The notes: generated by a model from the letters alone, not told the origin. A DNA stretch of 64,000 nucleotides from an uncultured Alistipes sp. (GCA_938014215.1 CALLRW010000042.1:124001-188000); one strand, 5' to 3'; numbered from the stretch's first letter, positions 51,063-59,516 are shown. Numbers and translations are program-made.

Positions 51063-52193
51063 TCAGTGGGTGGTTTTCTCGGCGTACTGACGGGCCTGTT
51101 CGGCGATCAGCTGCTGATCCTCGAAGTAGTCGATCTTCATGGCGCGGCGCACCTCGGCGAGGGTTTCGGCCGCAGCGGCGCGGGCCGTTTCCGAACCGCG
51201 GCGCAGCACGTCGTAGACCTCCTCGATGCGCGATTCGTAGTAGTGGCGGCGTTCGCGGATCGGGTCGAGCATCTCGTTGAGGATGGCGATGAGCAACCGC
51301 TTGACCTTCACGTCGCCCAGACCGCCGCGGCGGTAGTGGGCCTTCAGTTCGTCGAGCGAGGCGTATTCGGGCAGGTATTTGGTGAAGTGTTCCGGACGGC
51401 TGAAGGCGTCGAGATAGGTGAAGACCGTGTTGCACTCGACCTTTCCGGGATCCTCCACGCGCAGGTGGTCGGGGTCGGTATACATGCCCATGACCTTCTT
51501 CTTCACCTCGTCGGCCGTATCGGAGAGATAGATGCAGTTGCCGAGCGACTTGGACATCTTGGCCTTTCCGTCCGTACCGGGCAGGCGCAGGCAGGCGCAG
51601 TTGTCCGGCAGCATGATTTCGGGCATGGTGAGCGTCTGGCCGTAGATCGAGTTGAACTTGTGGACGATTTCGCGGGCCTGCTCGATCATCGGTTCCTGAT
51701 CCTCGCCGGCGGGGACGGTCGTAGCCTTGAAGGCGGTGATGTCCGAGGCCTGGCTGATGGGGTAGGTGAAGAATCCGACGGGAATGCCCTGCCGCTGGGT
51801 GGTGTCGCCCTCGACGGCCCCCTCGGCGAAACCGCGCATCTGGATTTCGGCCTTGACGGTCGGGTTCCGCTGCAGGCGCTGCACGGTGACCAGATTCATG
51901 TAGTAGAAGGCCAGTTCGCAGAGTTCGGGGACCTGCGACTGGATGAAGAGGGTCGACTTTGCGGGGTCGAGGCCTACGGAGAGGTAGTCCAGGGCCACTT
52001 CGATGATATTCTGACGGACCTTTTCGGGGTTGTCGGCGTTGTCGGTCAGAGCCTGGGCGTCGGCGATCATGATGAAGATGCGGTCGAAGAGTCCGGAGTT
52101 CTGCAGTTCCACACGGCGGCGCAGCGAGCCTACGAAATGTCCCAGATGGAGCCGGCCCGTGGGACGGTCGCCGGTAAGGATGATTTTTGCCAT
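51063..52193 (-). CDS. trpS: Tryptophanyl-tRNA synthetase
   Basis: The protein has 376 residues starting MAKIILTGDRPTGRLHLGHF, with the HIGH-type LHLGH at about residue 15-19. KMSKS appears in GKAKMSKSLGN (about 210). It is the class I enzyme charging tRNA-Trp. It is longer than the 325-335 residues of many bacterial TrpRS because of an insertion and extended C-terminus, as in other Bacteroidota. The ATG at 52226 is not used because the promoter -7 box (52220-52227) overlaps it. The ClC gene follows 8 bp downstream. Confidence 0.95.
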   Translation of the reverse strand: MAKIILTGDRPTGRLHLGHFVGSLRRRVELQNSGLFDRIFIMIADAQALTDNADNPEKVRQNIIEVALDYLSVGLDPAKSTLFIQSQVPELCELAFYYMNLVTVQRLQRNPTVKAEIQMRGFAEGAVEGDTTQRQGIPVGFFTYPISQASDITAFKATTVPAGEDQEPMIEQAREIVHKFNSIYGQTLTMPEIMLPDNCACLRLPGTDGKAKMSKSLGNCIYLSDTADEVKKKVMGMYTDPDHLRVEDPGKVECNTVFTYLDAFSRPEHFTKYLPEYASLDELKAHYRRGGLGDVKVKRLLIAILNEMLDPIRERRHYYESRIEEVYDVLRRGSETARAAAAETLAEVRRAMKIDYFEDQQLIAEQARQYAEKTTH

Positions 52194-52219
52194 AGCGTAT
52201 AAAATATCGGTTTTAGGGA

Positions 52220-52227
52220 CAAACATA
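52220..52227 (-). promoter_or_regulatory. Promoter -7 element for trpS-clc
   Basis: The minus strand reads TATGTTTG, matching TAnnTTTG, about 27 bp before the trpS ATG at 52193. Confidence 0.55.
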
Positions 52228-52262
52228 CGAAAAACCGTGCGGGCGTCCTAAAAAACTTGGCG

Positions 52263-52287
52263 GATATAGATTAATTTTATATCTTCG
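52263..52287 (+). promoter_or_regulatory. Promoter and inverted repeat in front of oxyR
   Basis: TATCTTCG (52280-52287) differs from TAnnTTTG by one base. It overlaps the right arm of the inverted repeat GATATA-N9-TATATC (52263-52283), a possible OxyR autoregulatory site. The leader would be about 20 nt. Confidence 0.45.
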
Positions 52288-52309
52288 CTTGAGCAAATAG
52301 ATACCCGTT

Positions 52310-53224
52310 ATGACCATAATACAGCTCGAATACCTGTTGGCGGTAGCCAACTGCGGCAGTTTTTCGCAGGCTGCCGAGCATTGTTTCGTGACGCAGCCCT
52401 CGCTGAGCATGCAGATCAAGTCGCTGGAGGAGGAGTTGGGGGTGGTGCTGCTCGACCGGTCGAAGAAGCCGGTGATTCCGACCGAGGCCGGAGCCGTTGT
52501 GCTCGACCGTGCGCGCGAGACGCTGCGGGCCTACAACTGCATCCGCGAGGCGGTGGCCGAGCTGAAGGGCGAGACGGCCGGCAAGCTGCGTCTGGGGGTG
52601 ATCCCGACCATTGCTCCCTACCTGCTGCACAAGTTCATCCCGACGTTCGTGCACGACTATCCGAAGGTCGAGCTTGAGATCTCGGAGATGATCACCTCGG
52701 ACATTGTCGATGCGCTCAAGCGCGACCGGATCGATGCGGCGCTCGTTGCCAGCGGGACGTGCGGCGAGGGGATCTTCGAGCAGGAGCTCTTCAACGACCG
52801 CTTCTACGCCTACGTCTCGCCCGAGAATCCGCTCTACGAACGGCAGAACATCCGCATCGAGGATATCGATCTGAAGGATCTGGTGATTCTGAGTCCGGGC
52901 AACTGTATGCGCGACCAGATCATCGAGTTGTGCCAGGCGCGGCGGACGATGCCGGCACACTACTCGTTCGAGTCGGGGTCGCTCGACACGCTGATGCGCA
53001 TTGTCGACTGCACGCCCTGTCTGACGATCATTCCGGAGATGGCCATCGAGTACATTCCGCCCGAGCACCGCGACCAGTTGAAGAGCCTCTGCAAGGGGGC
53101 TACCTCGCGCAAGATCGCCATTGCCGTACGCCGCACCTATGTGAAGAATTCGATCATCAAGGCGCTGACCGATTCGATTCTGGAGAGTGTCGGAGCCCCG
53201 AACCCCGATTCATCTCGCCCGTGA
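52310..53224 (+). CDS. oxyR: Hydrogen-peroxide-sensing LysR-type regulator OxyR
   Basis: The protein has 304 residues. The N-terminal winged helix-turn-helix (residues 1-60) has LEYLLAVANCGSFSQAAEHC and FVTQPSLSMQIKSLEEELG. The regulatory domain contains the OxyR redox motif PGNCMRDQIIELCQ, with cysteines at residues 199 and 208, the same numbers as in E. coli OxyR. Peroxide forms a disulfide between them and switches the protein to activate catalase and peroxiredoxin genes. It is divergent from trpS across a 116-bp gap. Its stop codon (53222-53224) lies inside the first unit of the downstream minisatellite. Confidence 0.95.
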   Translation: MTIIQLEYLLAVANCGSFSQAAEHCFVTQPSLSMQIKSLEEELGVVLLDRSKKPVIPTEAGAVVLDRARETLRAYNCIREAVAELKGETAGKLRLGVIPTIAPYLLHKFIPTFVHDYPKVELEISEMITSDIVDALKRDRIDAALVASGTCGEGIFEQELFNDRFYAYVSPENPLYERQNIRIEDIDLKDLVILSPGNCMRDQIIELCQARRTMPAHYSFESGSLDTLMRIVDCTPCLTIIPEMAIEYIPPEHRDQLKSLCKGATSRKIAIAVRRTYVKNSIIKALTDSILESVGAPNPDSSRP

Positions 53225-53445
53225 GGGCCGCATAGCCTGCCGTGTTGTTCCGCCCGGGATCGGCCGGAGCACCCGCCGCTCCGTTCCGCCCGTGACGGCC
53301 GCATAGCCTGCCGTGTTGTTCCGCCCGTGATCGGCCGTAGCACCCGCCGCTCCGTTCCGCCCGTGAGGGCCGCATAGCCTGCCGTGTTGTTCCGCCCGGG
53401 ATCGGTCGTAGTGCCCGCCGCTCCGTTCCGCCTATGACGGTCGGG
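53216..53445. repeat. Minisatellite array, 3.2 units of 71 bp, starting in the last codons of oxyR
   Basis: Units start at 53216, 53287, 53358 and (partial) 53429 with CGCCCGTGA or CGCCTATGA. Copies 1-3 are about 95 percent alike. Each 71-bp unit is itself a diverged dimer of about 35 bp, as both halves end in GTTCCGCC. The oxyR stop codon is inside unit 1. A terminator follows at 53507, so the array would be in the oxyR 3' UTR. Confidence 0.92.
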
Positions 53446-53506
53446 ATGGCTTTGCCTGCTGGATCTGCCCCGCCGCATCGACGCGTTTGCGGACTTCGCG
53501 TATTTT

Positions 53507-53540
53507 GCCCCGCCGCAATATTTCGGCGGGGCTTTCGTTT
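53507..53540 (+). terminator. Terminator of oxyR
   Basis: A 9-bp GC stem GCCCCGCCG / CGGCGGGGC with an 8-nt loop is followed by TTTCGTTT. It lies 283 bp after the stop codon and past the repeats. The remaining sequence to 53675 shows nothing further. Confidence 0.7.
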
Positions 53541-53675
53541 GGCAAGTGCCGGAGGCGGAAGATTCGCCGCTCCGCAAACTTCCGTATGAAGCGGGTTCGG
53601 AATGGAAACACGGGAGAAATCCCCCTCAAAGACGCGTTTTTTGATCGGTTGCTTTCAAATTTCGATCTCTTTTCA

Positions 53676-53683
53676 TACCTTTG
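53676..53683 (+). promoter_or_regulatory. Promoter -7 element for rsfS-ftsH-cdsA-psd
   Basis: TACCTTTG matches exactly, 30 bp before the rsfS ATG. Confidence 0.65.
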
Positions 53684-53712
53684 CAAGGTTATAGACACCT
53701 ACATTAGAAAAT

Positions 53713-54063
53713 ATGGATAAACTGATCGAAACGATCGTCAGCGCGATTGAAGATAAAAAGGGTAAAAACATCGTATCGTTGGACCTCTCGGGCTTCGACG
53801 GAGCCATCTGCTCGAAGTTCGTCGTCTGCAACGCCGACTCGACCACCCAGGTGGCGGCCATTGCCGACGGCATCGAGGAGAAGGTGTTCGAAACGCTGGG
53901 CGAGAAGGTCTGGCGCATCGAGGGCCAGCAGAATGCCCTCTGGATCGCCATGGACTACGTTGACGTCGTGGTGCACATCTTCCAGACCGAGCTGCGCAGC
54001 TTCTACCGGCTTGAGGAGCTGTGGGCCGACGCCCCGATGGTGAAATACGAATACGAAGAGTAG
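53713..54063 (+). CDS. rsfS: Ribosome silencing factor
   Basis: The protein has 116 residues with the RsfS/DUF143 fold. Signatures are ISDLDLSGFDG-like IVSLDLSGFDGAICSKFVVC, the conserved EGQQNALWIAMDYVDVVVHIF, and a C-terminal YRLEELWADAP. RsfS binds ribosomal protein uL14 on the large subunit and blocks subunit joining in starvation. It starts a tight operon; ftsH begins 9 bp after it. A strong promoter element lies upstream. Confidence 0.95.
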   Translation: MDKLIETIVSAIEDKKGKNIVSLDLSGFDGAICSKFVVCNADSTTQVAAIADGIEEKVFETLGEKVWRIEGQQNALWIAMDYVDVVVHIFQTELRSFYRLEELWADAPMVKYEYEE

Positions 54064-54072
54064 CAACAACTT

Positions 54073-56295
54073 ATGGCACAAATACAGAACAAGAATCGCA
54101 ATAATCCGAAAATGAATATGCCGCGGCCCTCGCTGCTGTGGATCTACGGGGTGATTGCCGCCCTGATCGTGGGGTACTATCTGTTCAACCCCTCGAGCGA
54201 TCAGCCCGTGGAGAGCAACTGGACGATGGTCGAGCCGATGGTCGAGCAGGGCGAGGTGGAGAAGATCCTCATCCTGAACAAGGATCAGGCCCAGATCTTC
54301 CTGACGAAGGCGGCGGTCGAGAAGTACCGCAACAGTGCTTCGGAGAAGCGTCTGCAGCGAATCCCCGAGACGGGACCGCAGCTGATCTTCACGATCGGTT
54401 CGGTGGATTCGTTCCGCGAGGACCTCAGTGCCGCCGAGCAGCAGGCCGGGACGACCGTTCCGGTCGAGTATATCAACAAGCGCGATGACTGGACCTCGCT
54501 GCTGGTCAATCTGCTGCCGTGGATCGTGATTATCGGCGTCTGGATCTTCCTGATGCGGTCGATGGCCCGCGGAGCGGGAGCCGGCGGTGGTGGCGGCATC
54601 ATGAATGTCGGCAAGGCCAAGGCCCAGGTCTTCGACAAGGACAACTCCAAGCGGGTGACCTTCAAGGATGTGGCCGGACTGGAGGAGGCCAAGGTCGAGA
54701 TCATGGAGATCGTCGACTTCCTGAAGAAGGCCGACAAGTACAAGGAGCTGGGTGCCAAGATCCCGAAGGGGGCGCTGCTCGTGGGCCCTCCGGGAACGGG
54801 TAAGACGCTGCTGGCAAAGGCCGTGGCCGGCGAGGCAAACGTGCCGTTCCTCTCGATTTCGGGTTCGGATTTCGTTGAGATGTTCGTCGGCGTGGGCGCC
54901 TCGCGCGTTCGCGACCTCTTCGAACAGGCCAAGCAGAAGGCTCCGTGCATCGTCTTCATCGACGAGATCGACGCCATCGGCCGGGCCCGCGGCAAGAACG
55001 CCGGTTTCTCGGGCAACGACGAACGCGAAAATACGCTGAACCAGCTCCTGACGGAGATGGACGGCTTCCAGACCAATACGGGTGTCATCGTGCTGGCGGC
55101 GACGAACCGGGCCGATATCCTCGACAAGGCGCTGATGCGTGCCGGACGTTTCGACCGGCAGATCGAGGTGGGGCTCCCCGACGTGAAGGAGCGCGAGGAG
55201 ATCTTCAACGTGCACCTGCGGCCGCTGAAACTCGATCCGCAGCTCGACCGTTCGTTCCTGGCCCGCCAGACGCCGGGCTTCTCGGGCGCCGATATCGCCA
55301 ACGTCTGCAACGAGGCGGCGCTGATTGCGGCGCGCCACAACAAGAAGTTCATCTCGAAGGAGGACTTCCTGGCCGCCATCGACCGCATCGTGGGCGGACT
55401 GGAGCGCAAGAACAAGATCATCACCGACGACGAGAAGCGCGTGATCGCCTACCACGAGGCGGGACATGCCACGGTGAGCTGGATTCTGGAGAATGCCAGC
55501 CCGTTGATCAAGGTGACGATCATCCCGCGCGGCAAGGCACTGGGTGCGGCGTGGTACCTGCCCGAGGAGCGTCAGATCACCACGCGCGAGCAGCTGATGG
55601 ACGAACTGGCCGCCACGCTCGGCGGACGCGTCTCGGAGCAGCTGACCTTCGGCGAGGTGTCGACCGGTGCGCTGAACGATCTGGAGCGGGTCACCAAACA
55701 GGCCTACGCCATGGTGGCCTACTACGGCATGAGCGACGAGGTCGGTACGCTCTCCTATTATGATTCGACGGGACAGAGCGACATGTCCTTTACGAAGCCC
55801 TATTCGGAAAAGACGGCTCAGGAGATCGACAGCGAGACCCGCCGGGTGATTGACGAAGCCTACCGCATGGCTGAAAAGGTGCTCAAGGAGCACAAGGAGG
55901 GGCTGAAGGAGCTGGCCGAACTGCTGTTGCAGCGCGAGGTGGTCTTCACGGAGGATGTCGAGCGGATCTTCGGCAAGCGGAAGAAGGATATCGAACGCGA
56001 ACGCCGGGAGGCGGAGGCAAAGGCTGTCCGGGAAGAGGCTGCGGGCCGGGAGTCTGCGGCGCAGGGTGTTGATGCAAAGGCCGGAGAGGCCTCGGCAACC
56101 GGTGCGGCATCCGCCACGGCTGCGGTTTCGCCGACGGATAAGGCCGGTGCATCCGCATCGCCGGCCGGTGAGGCTCCCGCCGGAGCTGTAACCGCCGCCG
56201 GAGGAACGACTGCCGCCGGTGAGACGGCTGTTGCCGAGGGAACGACCCCGACGACTTCGTCCGATGAGCCGGCGAAGCCCGAATCCGGGCGATAG
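54073..56295 (+). CDS. ftsH: ATP-dependent zinc metalloprotease FtsH
   Basis: The protein has 740 residues. Two membrane helices lie at about 22-40 and 138-160, with a periplasmic domain between. The AAA+ domain has Walker A GPPGTGKTLL (about 237-246) and Walker B IVFIDEID. The protease domain has the zinc motif HEAGH at residues 461-465. FtsH degrades membrane and regulatory proteins, and in other bacteria it controls LPS synthesis. The last 100 or so residues form an unusual low-complexity tail of Ala, Gly, Thr, Ser and Glu after the helical ERREAEAKAVREEA. The cdsA gene follows 51 bp downstream. Confidence 0.97.
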   Translation: MAQIQNKNRNNPKMNMPRPSLLWIYGVIAALIVGYYLFNPSSDQPVESNWTMVEPMVEQGEVEKILILNKDQAQIFLTKAAVEKYRNSASEKRLQRIPETGPQLIFTIGSVDSFREDLSAAEQQAGTTVPVEYINKRDDWTSLLVNLLPWIVIIGVWIFLMRSMARGAGAGGGGGIMNVGKAKAQVFDKDNSKRVTFKDVAGLEEAKVEIMEIVDFLKKADKYKELGAKIPKGALLVGPPGTGKTLLAKAVAGEANVPFLSISGSDFVEMFVGVGASRVRDLFEQAKQKAPCIVFIDEIDAIGRARGKNAGFSGNDERENTLNQLLTEMDGFQTNTGVIVLAATNRADILDKALMRAGRFDRQIEVGLPDVKEREEIFNVHLRPLKLDPQLDRSFLARQTPGFSGADIANVCNEAALIAARHNKKFISKEDFLAAIDRIVGGLERKNKIITDDEKRVIAYHEAGHATVSWILENASPLIKVTIIPRGKALGAAWYLPEERQITTREQLMDELAATLGGRVSEQLTFGEVSTGALNDLERVTKQAYAMVAYYGMSDEVGTLSYYDSTGQSDMSFTKPYSEKTAQEIDSETRRVIDEAYRMAEKVLKEHKEGLKELAELLLQREVVFTEDVERIFGKRKKDIERERREAEAKAVREEAAGRESAAQGVDAKAGEASATGAASATAAVSPTDKAGASASPAGEAPAGAVTAAGGTTAAGETAVAEGTTPTTSSDEPAKPESGR

Positions 56296-56346
56296 CGCGA
56301 ACGAGTGAACCATCCGAAAACTACCAGCTTATACCTTCTTGAACCG

Positions 56347-57195
56347 ATGAGTGAAAAATTGAAGAACCTGATCGTCCGTACGCTGAGCGGAGTCGTCCTG
56401 GCCATCGTGGTGCTGGGCGGCATTGCCTGGTCGCAGTGGAGTTTCGGCGTGTTGCTGGCGCTGCTGCTGATCGTGGGCATGTCGGAATTCTACACCCTGG
56501 CCGAAAAGCACGGCAACCGTCCGCAGCGTTTCGTCGGACTGATTGCGGGGATGGTGCTGCTGGGGCTGAACTTCGCCTTTGTCTGCGATGATATCCAGAT
56601 TCTGGGCCCGGCCCACCGCACCTTCGGCGCCGGCATGGCCTTCCTGTTGCTGCTGATGCCCGTCATGTTCATCTGCGAGCTCTACCGGCGCGGCGAAAAT
56701 CCGATTGCCAATATCGCAACGACCCTGTTGGGTGTCGTCTACGTGGCGATGCCCGTTTCGTTGATGTGCTACTTCCCGATCATCACCAGCGACATGTGGA
56801 ACCCTGCGGTGATGATCTTCTTTATCTTCATCATCTGGGCCAACGATGTCTTTGCCTATCTGGTCGGCATGTCGATCGGCCGCACGAAACTCTGTGAACG
56901 GCTTTCGCCCAAGAAATCCTGGGAGGGCTTCTTCGGCGGTGTGATCGGCGCCGTGGCGATGGGACTCGTCGCCGCACGGATGCTCGGCGGCAGCTATGCC
57001 GAGTGGGCCGTCCTGGCACTGATCGCTTCGGTGACGGGCGTGTTGGGCGACCTGGTCGAGTCGATGTTCAAGCGGGCGGCCGGCGTCAAGGATTCGGGAA
57101 CGCTGATTCCCGGCCACGGCGGGGTGCTCGACCGTTTCGATGCGATGCTGCTCGCCGCACCGTTCGTCTTTGTCTATATGCTTTTCGTCATGTAA
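56347..57195 (+). CDS. cdsA: Phosphatidate cytidylyltransferase
   Basis: The protein has 282 residues from MSEKLKNLIVRTLSG. Seven or eight membrane helices precede a full match to the family signature near the C-terminus: SMFKRAAGVKDSG, then HGGVLDRFD. CdsA makes CDP-diacylglycerol, the precursor of all phospholipids. A start at 56305 would add 14 residues and cannot be excluded. Gene order ftsH-cdsA-psd is one I recall from other Bacteroidales. psd follows 18 bp downstream. Confidence 0.94.
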   Translation: MSEKLKNLIVRTLSGVVLAIVVLGGIAWSQWSFGVLLALLLIVGMSEFYTLAEKHGNRPQRFVGLIAGMVLLGLNFAFVCDDIQILGPAHRTFGAGMAFLLLLMPVMFICELYRRGENPIANIATTLLGVVYVAMPVSLMCYFPIITSDMWNPAVMIFFIFIIWANDVFAYLVGMSIGRTKLCERLSPKKSWEGFFGGVIGAVAMGLVAARMLGGSYAEWAVLALIASVTGVLGDLVESMFKRAAGVKDSGTLIPGHGGVLDRFDAMLLAAPFVFVYMLFVM

Positions 57196-57213
57196 CTCCA
57201 AACCTTACCGTAT

Positions 57214-57897
57214 ATGAGAATCAATAAGGAAGGATACAAGATCATCGGTATTTCGGGCGCCGTGTGCCTGCTGATCTGGTGGCTGTTCTACCGGCTGCTG
57301 GTCAACGAATCGGGCGAGGCCCTGCTGTGGGGGGGAACGATCTTCCTGCTGCTCTTCTGGTTCTTCATCGTGGCCTTCTTCCGCGAACCGCGGCGGGTGC
57401 GCATCCACGATGCCGACCTGGTCTTCGCACCGTGCGACGGCCGCGTGGTGGTGACCGAGGTGGTCAAGGAGACGGAGTACCTCCAGGAGGAGATGATGCA
57501 GATCTCGATCTTCATGTCGATCACCAACGTCCACATGAACTGGGTTCCGGTAGGCGGCGTGGTGGAGTATTTCAAGTACCATCCGGGTCGGTTCCTGGTG
57601 GCGTGGCACCCGAAGTCGTCGACCGAAAACGAACGGACGACCACGGTGGTGAAGATGCCGACGGGGCAGCGGGTGCTGTTCCGTCAGATCGCCGGCCTGA
57701 TCGCGCGGCGGATCGTCTCCTACATGAAGGTGGGCAATACGGTCGAACAGAACAGCGTCTGCGGATTCATCAAGTTCGGTTCGCGCATCGACATTCTGGT
57801 GCCGAAGGACAGCGAACTGCTCGTTGAGATCGGCGATCCGACGGTCGGATCGCAGACTCCGATCGCGCGGCTGCGCAAGGTGGAGGAGAACGCATAG
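57214..57897 (+). CDS. psd: Phosphatidylserine decarboxylase, short form
   Basis: The protein has 227 residues, the short (archaeal-like) class. Two N-terminal hydrophobic segments lie at about 9-28 and 36-54. Conserved stretches are FFREPRR, FAPCDGRVVV and SIFMSITNVHMNWVPV. The proenzyme cleaves itself at Gly189-Ser190 in KFGSRIDIL to form the pyruvoyl cofactor. It makes phosphatidylethanolamine. The gene lies directly after cdsA, the source of its precursor pathway. The permease gene follows 7 bp later. Confidence 0.95.
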   Translation: MRINKEGYKIIGISGAVCLLIWWLFYRLLVNESGEALLWGGTIFLLLFWFFIVAFFREPRRVRIHDADLVFAPCDGRVVVTEVVKETEYLQEEMMQISIFMSITNVHMNWVPVGGVVEYFKYHPGRFLVAWHPKSSTENERTTTVVKMPTGQRVLFRQIAGLIARRIVSYMKVGNTVEQNSVCGFIKFGSRIDILVPKDSELLVEIGDPTVGSQTPIARLRKVEENA

Positions 57898-57904
57898 CTG
57901 AACC

Positions 57905-59011
57905 ATGAAAACCACACCCCAGACCGTTCTGAAGTTTATCGTGGGTGCGGCCATCGCTACGGCCGTGCTCTTTCTGGTCTGGTTTTTCTCGTCGATCGTC
58001 GTCTACATTCTGGTGTCGGCGGTGCTGGCGGTGATGGGGCGTCCGCTCGTCAAGCGGATCTCCGATCTGCACATCCGGGGCTGGCGGGTACCGCGCGGTG
58101 TGGCGGCGCTGGTCACGCTGGTGGTCATCTGGGCCATCTTCACAGCCTGCTTCTCGCTCTTCGTGCCGCTGGTCTTCAACAAGATCAACCAGTTCGCCCA
58201 TGTCGACTTCACGGCCGTGATGGCCAGCATCGGCGAACCCATCGCCCGCGCACAGCACGATCTGCAACGGCTGTTCGCCCTGCCCGAGAGCACCTTCTCG
58301 CTCTCCGAGGAGTTGACGGCGGCCCTGCGGCAGATCATCGACATTAATTCGATCAACCGGCTCTTCTCGTCGGTGATCGGCATCGTGATGTCTTCGGTGA
58401 TCGCCGTCTTCTCGATTTCGTTCATAACGTTCTTCTTCCTCAAGGAGGAGGGGCTGTTCTACGCCATGGTGACGGCGGTCTTCCCGGAACACTATCACGA
58501 AAACATCACGCGGGCGCTGGATTCGGTGACGCTGCTTCTGGGGCGTTACTTCACGGGCATCCTGTCGGAGAGCCTGCTGCTGATGATTGCCGTGTCGCTG
58601 GTGATGGTGGCCTTCGGCATGAAGACGGCCGATGCCGCCTTTATCGGACTGATTATGGGCACGATGAACGTTGTCCCCTACGCCGGCCCGCTGATCGGCG
58701 GCATTATTTCGGTCTTCGTGGGGATTGTGACTCCGATCGAGGGCTTTCCCGTGGGGCATACGGTGGCGGTGATCATCTGCTCGCTGCTGATCCTCAAGGG
58801 GCTGGATGACTTTGTGCTGCAGCCGACGCTCTATTCCGAACGGGTCAAGGCCCATCCGCTGGAGGTCTTTCTGGTGATCCTGATTGCGGGGTCACTGGCC
58901 GGTATTCTTGGCATGCTGCTGGCGATTCCCTCCTATACGGTGCTGCGGGTCTTCGCCAAGGAGTTCTTCTCGCAGTTCAGTCTGGTGCGCAAACTGACGC
59001 AGAAGATCTGA
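57905..59011 (+). CDS. AI-2E/PerM-family membrane permease
   Basis: The protein has 368 residues with about eight membrane helices: two near the N-terminus (about 12-35, 65-90), then a cluster from 150 to 340. The family hallmark NVVPYAGPLIGGI, the conserved block with Pro-Tyr-Gly-like residues before the last helices, is present. The family includes autoinducer-2 exporters and Na+/H+ antiporters. The substrate cannot be deduced. It follows psd by 7 bp and precedes the riboflavin-kinase gene by 4 bp, so it is part of the same operon. Confidence 0.85.
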   Translation: MKTTPQTVLKFIVGAAIATAVLFLVWFFSSIVVYILVSAVLAVMGRPLVKRISDLHIRGWRVPRGVAALVTLVVIWAIFTACFSLFVPLVFNKINQFAHVDFTAVMASIGEPIARAQHDLQRLFALPESTFSLSEELTAALRQIIDINSINRLFSSVIGIVMSSVIAVFSISFITFFFLKEEGLFYAMVTAVFPEHYHENITRALDSVTLLLGRYFTGILSESLLLMIAVSLVMVAFGMKTADAAFIGLIMGTMNVVPYAGPLIGGIISVFVGIVTPIEGFPVGHTVAVIICSLLILKGLDDFVLQPTLYSERVKAHPLEVFLVILIAGSLAGILGMLLAIPSYTVLRVFAKEFFSQFSLVRKLTQKI

Positions 59012-59015
59012 CGGA

Positions 59016-59516
59016 ATGCCGGGCAGAGCGACAGGTTCAATGGAACAACAAGAGATGGAGCAGCGATCGAACGAAGCGAAACGAAAGGCTATGGCGCCGG
59101 AGAGTGCCGGGTCGGTGTCTGCCGCAAAGTCGGGGACCGAGGTCGAGGGGGTGGTGGAACATGGCCGCCGTCTGGGGCGCGAGTTGGGGTTCCCGACGGC
59201 GAATCTCGATGTGGCGGCCGACCTCCCGCTGACGGACGGAGTCTACCGTTCGCGCATGACGATCGACGGCCGGACGTACGACGGCATGTCGAATCTGGGC
59301 TGCAACCCCTCGGTCGGCGGGGCCGAACGTCGGCTGGAGACCCATATCTTCGACTTTTCGGGGAACCTGTACGGCCGCCGGTTGCGGGTGGAGCTGCTGG
59401 AAAAGATCCGCGACGAGCGGCGGTTTGCCACCGTGGAGGAGCTTCGCGTGCAAATCGCCTGCGACCGGGAACGGGTCCGGCAGCTGATCGCCGCGGAGGA
59501 TGACGGAAAGAGATAA
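59016..59516 (+). CDS. Stand-alone riboflavin kinase domain protein
   Basis: The protein has 166 residues. After a charged N-terminal stretch of about 40 residues comes a riboflavin-kinase domain. It has the start VEGVVEHGRRLGRELGFPTA(N), whose PTAN motif binds ATP and magnesium, then SNLGCNPSVGG, and ETHIFDFSGNLYG, whose Glu is the likely catalytic base. The usual bacterial enzyme RibF carries an N-terminal FMN adenylyltransferase domain that is missing here, so this protein should make FMN only, if active. In-frame starts at 59040, 59055 and 59091 are also possible. The long N-terminus is rich in Glu, Gln and Ala. It closes the phospholipid operon. Confidence 0.75.
   Translation: MPGRATGSMEQQEMEQRSNEAKRKAMAPESAGSVSAAKSGTEVEGVVEHGRRLGRELGFPTANLDVAADLPLTDGVYRSRMTIDGRTYDGMSNLGCNPSVGGAERRLETHIFDFSGNLYGRRLRVELLEKIRDERRFATVEELRVQIACDRERVRQLIAAEDDGKR

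Noticed and set aside
53216..53445. CRISPR array
   Set aside because: Units are directly contiguous with no unique spacers, and no cas genes are in the window. The same holds for the other arrays.
53704..56313. An 869-residue open frame antisense to rsfS and ftsH
   Set aside because: Shadow of the FtsH coding frame with no domain.
57214..57897. Long-form decarboxylase with frameshift
   Set aside because: The 227-residue length and single GS cleavage site fit the short Psd class, so nothing is missing.
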